NCBI GenBank assembly: GCA_002393195.1
Contig: DGIK01000036.1
Coordinates: forward strand, 1 to 13,019
Length of the DNA stretch: 13,019 nt
From: Bacteroidales bacterium UBA3824
Lineage (GTDB): Bacteria; Bacteroidota; Bacteroidia; Bacteroidales; UBA3824
Direction of reading: 5' to 3'
Shown here: piece after piece, positions 12,668 to 13,019 of the stretch
Layout: every line of letters starts with the position of its first letter
Position numbering within the stretch: the stretch's first letter is position 1
The notes under the pieces: generated by a model
Database searches by the model: none
The model's input: only the letters and a program-made list of their open reading frames with translations
Told to the model about the DNA's origin: nothing
Position numbers and translations under genes: made by a program

Positions 12668-13019
12668 ATGGCAGTAGATGCACAGATTCTCGAAAGAGCC
12701 AAGGAATGGCTTGGAGACAATTTTGACGAGGAAACAAAGCGTCAGGTGAAGAATATGATTGAAAACGACGAGAAGGAACTCGTCGAAAGTTTCTACAAGA
12801 GCCTCGAATTTGGCACGGGCGGCTTGCGCGGCATTATGGGCGTGGGCACCAACAGAATGAACATTTACACCGTCGGTATGGCGACCCAAGGCCTCGCCAA
12901 CTACCTCAACAAGACATACGCAGGTCAGCCTATCAAGGTTGTTATCGCTCACGACAGCCGAAACAACAGCCAACTTTTCGCCAAGACCTGCGCCGACATC
13001 TTCTCTGCCAACGGCATCA
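12668..13019 (+). CDS. Phosphoglucomutase/phosphomannomutase family protein, N-terminal part (cut by window edge)
   Basis: The first 117 residues are present, starting MAVDAQILERAKEWLGDNFD. They include the alpha-D-phosphohexomutase family signature FGTGGLRGIMG (48-58) and VVIAHDSRNNS (91-101). This enzyme interconverts hexose 1- and 6-phosphates, supplying glycogen, cell-wall and surface-sugar pathways in the cytoplasm. The long N-terminal region before FGTGGLRG is typical of the ~580-residue Bacteroidota form. The catalytic phosphoserine loop (TASHNP type), the metal-binding loop and the sugar- and phosphate-binding domains lie beyond the window, so glucose versus mannose preference cannot be judged. 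It is preceded by its own promoter. Confidence 0.93.
   Translation, partial: MAVDAQILERAKEWLGDNFDEETKRQVKNMIENDEKELVESFYKSLEFGTGGLRGIMGVGTNRMNIYTVGMATQGLANYLNKTYAGQPIKVVIAHDSRNNSQLFAKTCADIFSANGI

Overview
The window looks like a chromosomal segment from the phylum Bacteroidota, probably Bacteroidales-like. The evidence is the recurring promoter form TTTG-N19/20-TAnnTTTG ahead of many genes, AT-rich leaders mostly without Shine-Dalgarno sequences, the rpsF-rpsR-rplI cluster, and protein sequences of Bacteroidota character. No genus can be named from the sequence alone.

Layout. Positions 1-709 (minus) hold the 5' part of pheT. Positions 710-1136 contain no intact gene, but hold a pheT promoter, a consensus plus-strand promoter, a tandem 17-bp repeat, a short reading frame broken by one amber codon, and a hairpin. 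Positions 1137-4534 (minus) form an AT-rich two-gene operon: an SF2 helicase with a C-terminal HNH nuclease domain, then an unrecognised 370-residue protein. At 4708-5637 (plus) is a cation diffusion facilitator. Positions 5646-6429 (minus) carry a MntA/HepT-type toxin-antitoxin pair whose toxin has an unusual C-terminal extension. Positions 6528-8007 (minus) carry a PAS-like membrane protein followed by a ketopantoate-reductase-like enzyme. Positions 8198-9348 (plus) are rpsF-rpsR-rplI with a terminator. At 9484-10350 (plus) is a microbial-type PARG macrodomain protein, convergent through a shared perfect hairpin with an EVE-like (PUA-superfamily) protein at 10415-10867 (minus). Positions 11012-12506 (plus) are an overlapping pair: an ABC-type AAA ATPase and a small protein with a possible PD-(D/E)XK-like core. 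From 12668 to the edge (plus) is the start of a phosphoglucomutase/phosphomannomutase.

How it fits together. Housekeeping genes (pheT, CDF transporter, panE-like, rpsF-rpsR-rplI, the mutase) alternate with compact one- or two-gene modules of defence or stress type. Three of these are two-gene modules with overlapping genes, and two look like candidate anti-phage systems: helicase-HNH plus partner, and AAA ATPase plus small nuclease-like protein. Their defensive role is inferred from architecture and is not shown by the sequence. A further point of interest is a strong Shine-Dalgarno sequence in front of rpsR, in a phylum where bS6, bS18 and bS21 are reported to mask the anti-Shine-Dalgarno.
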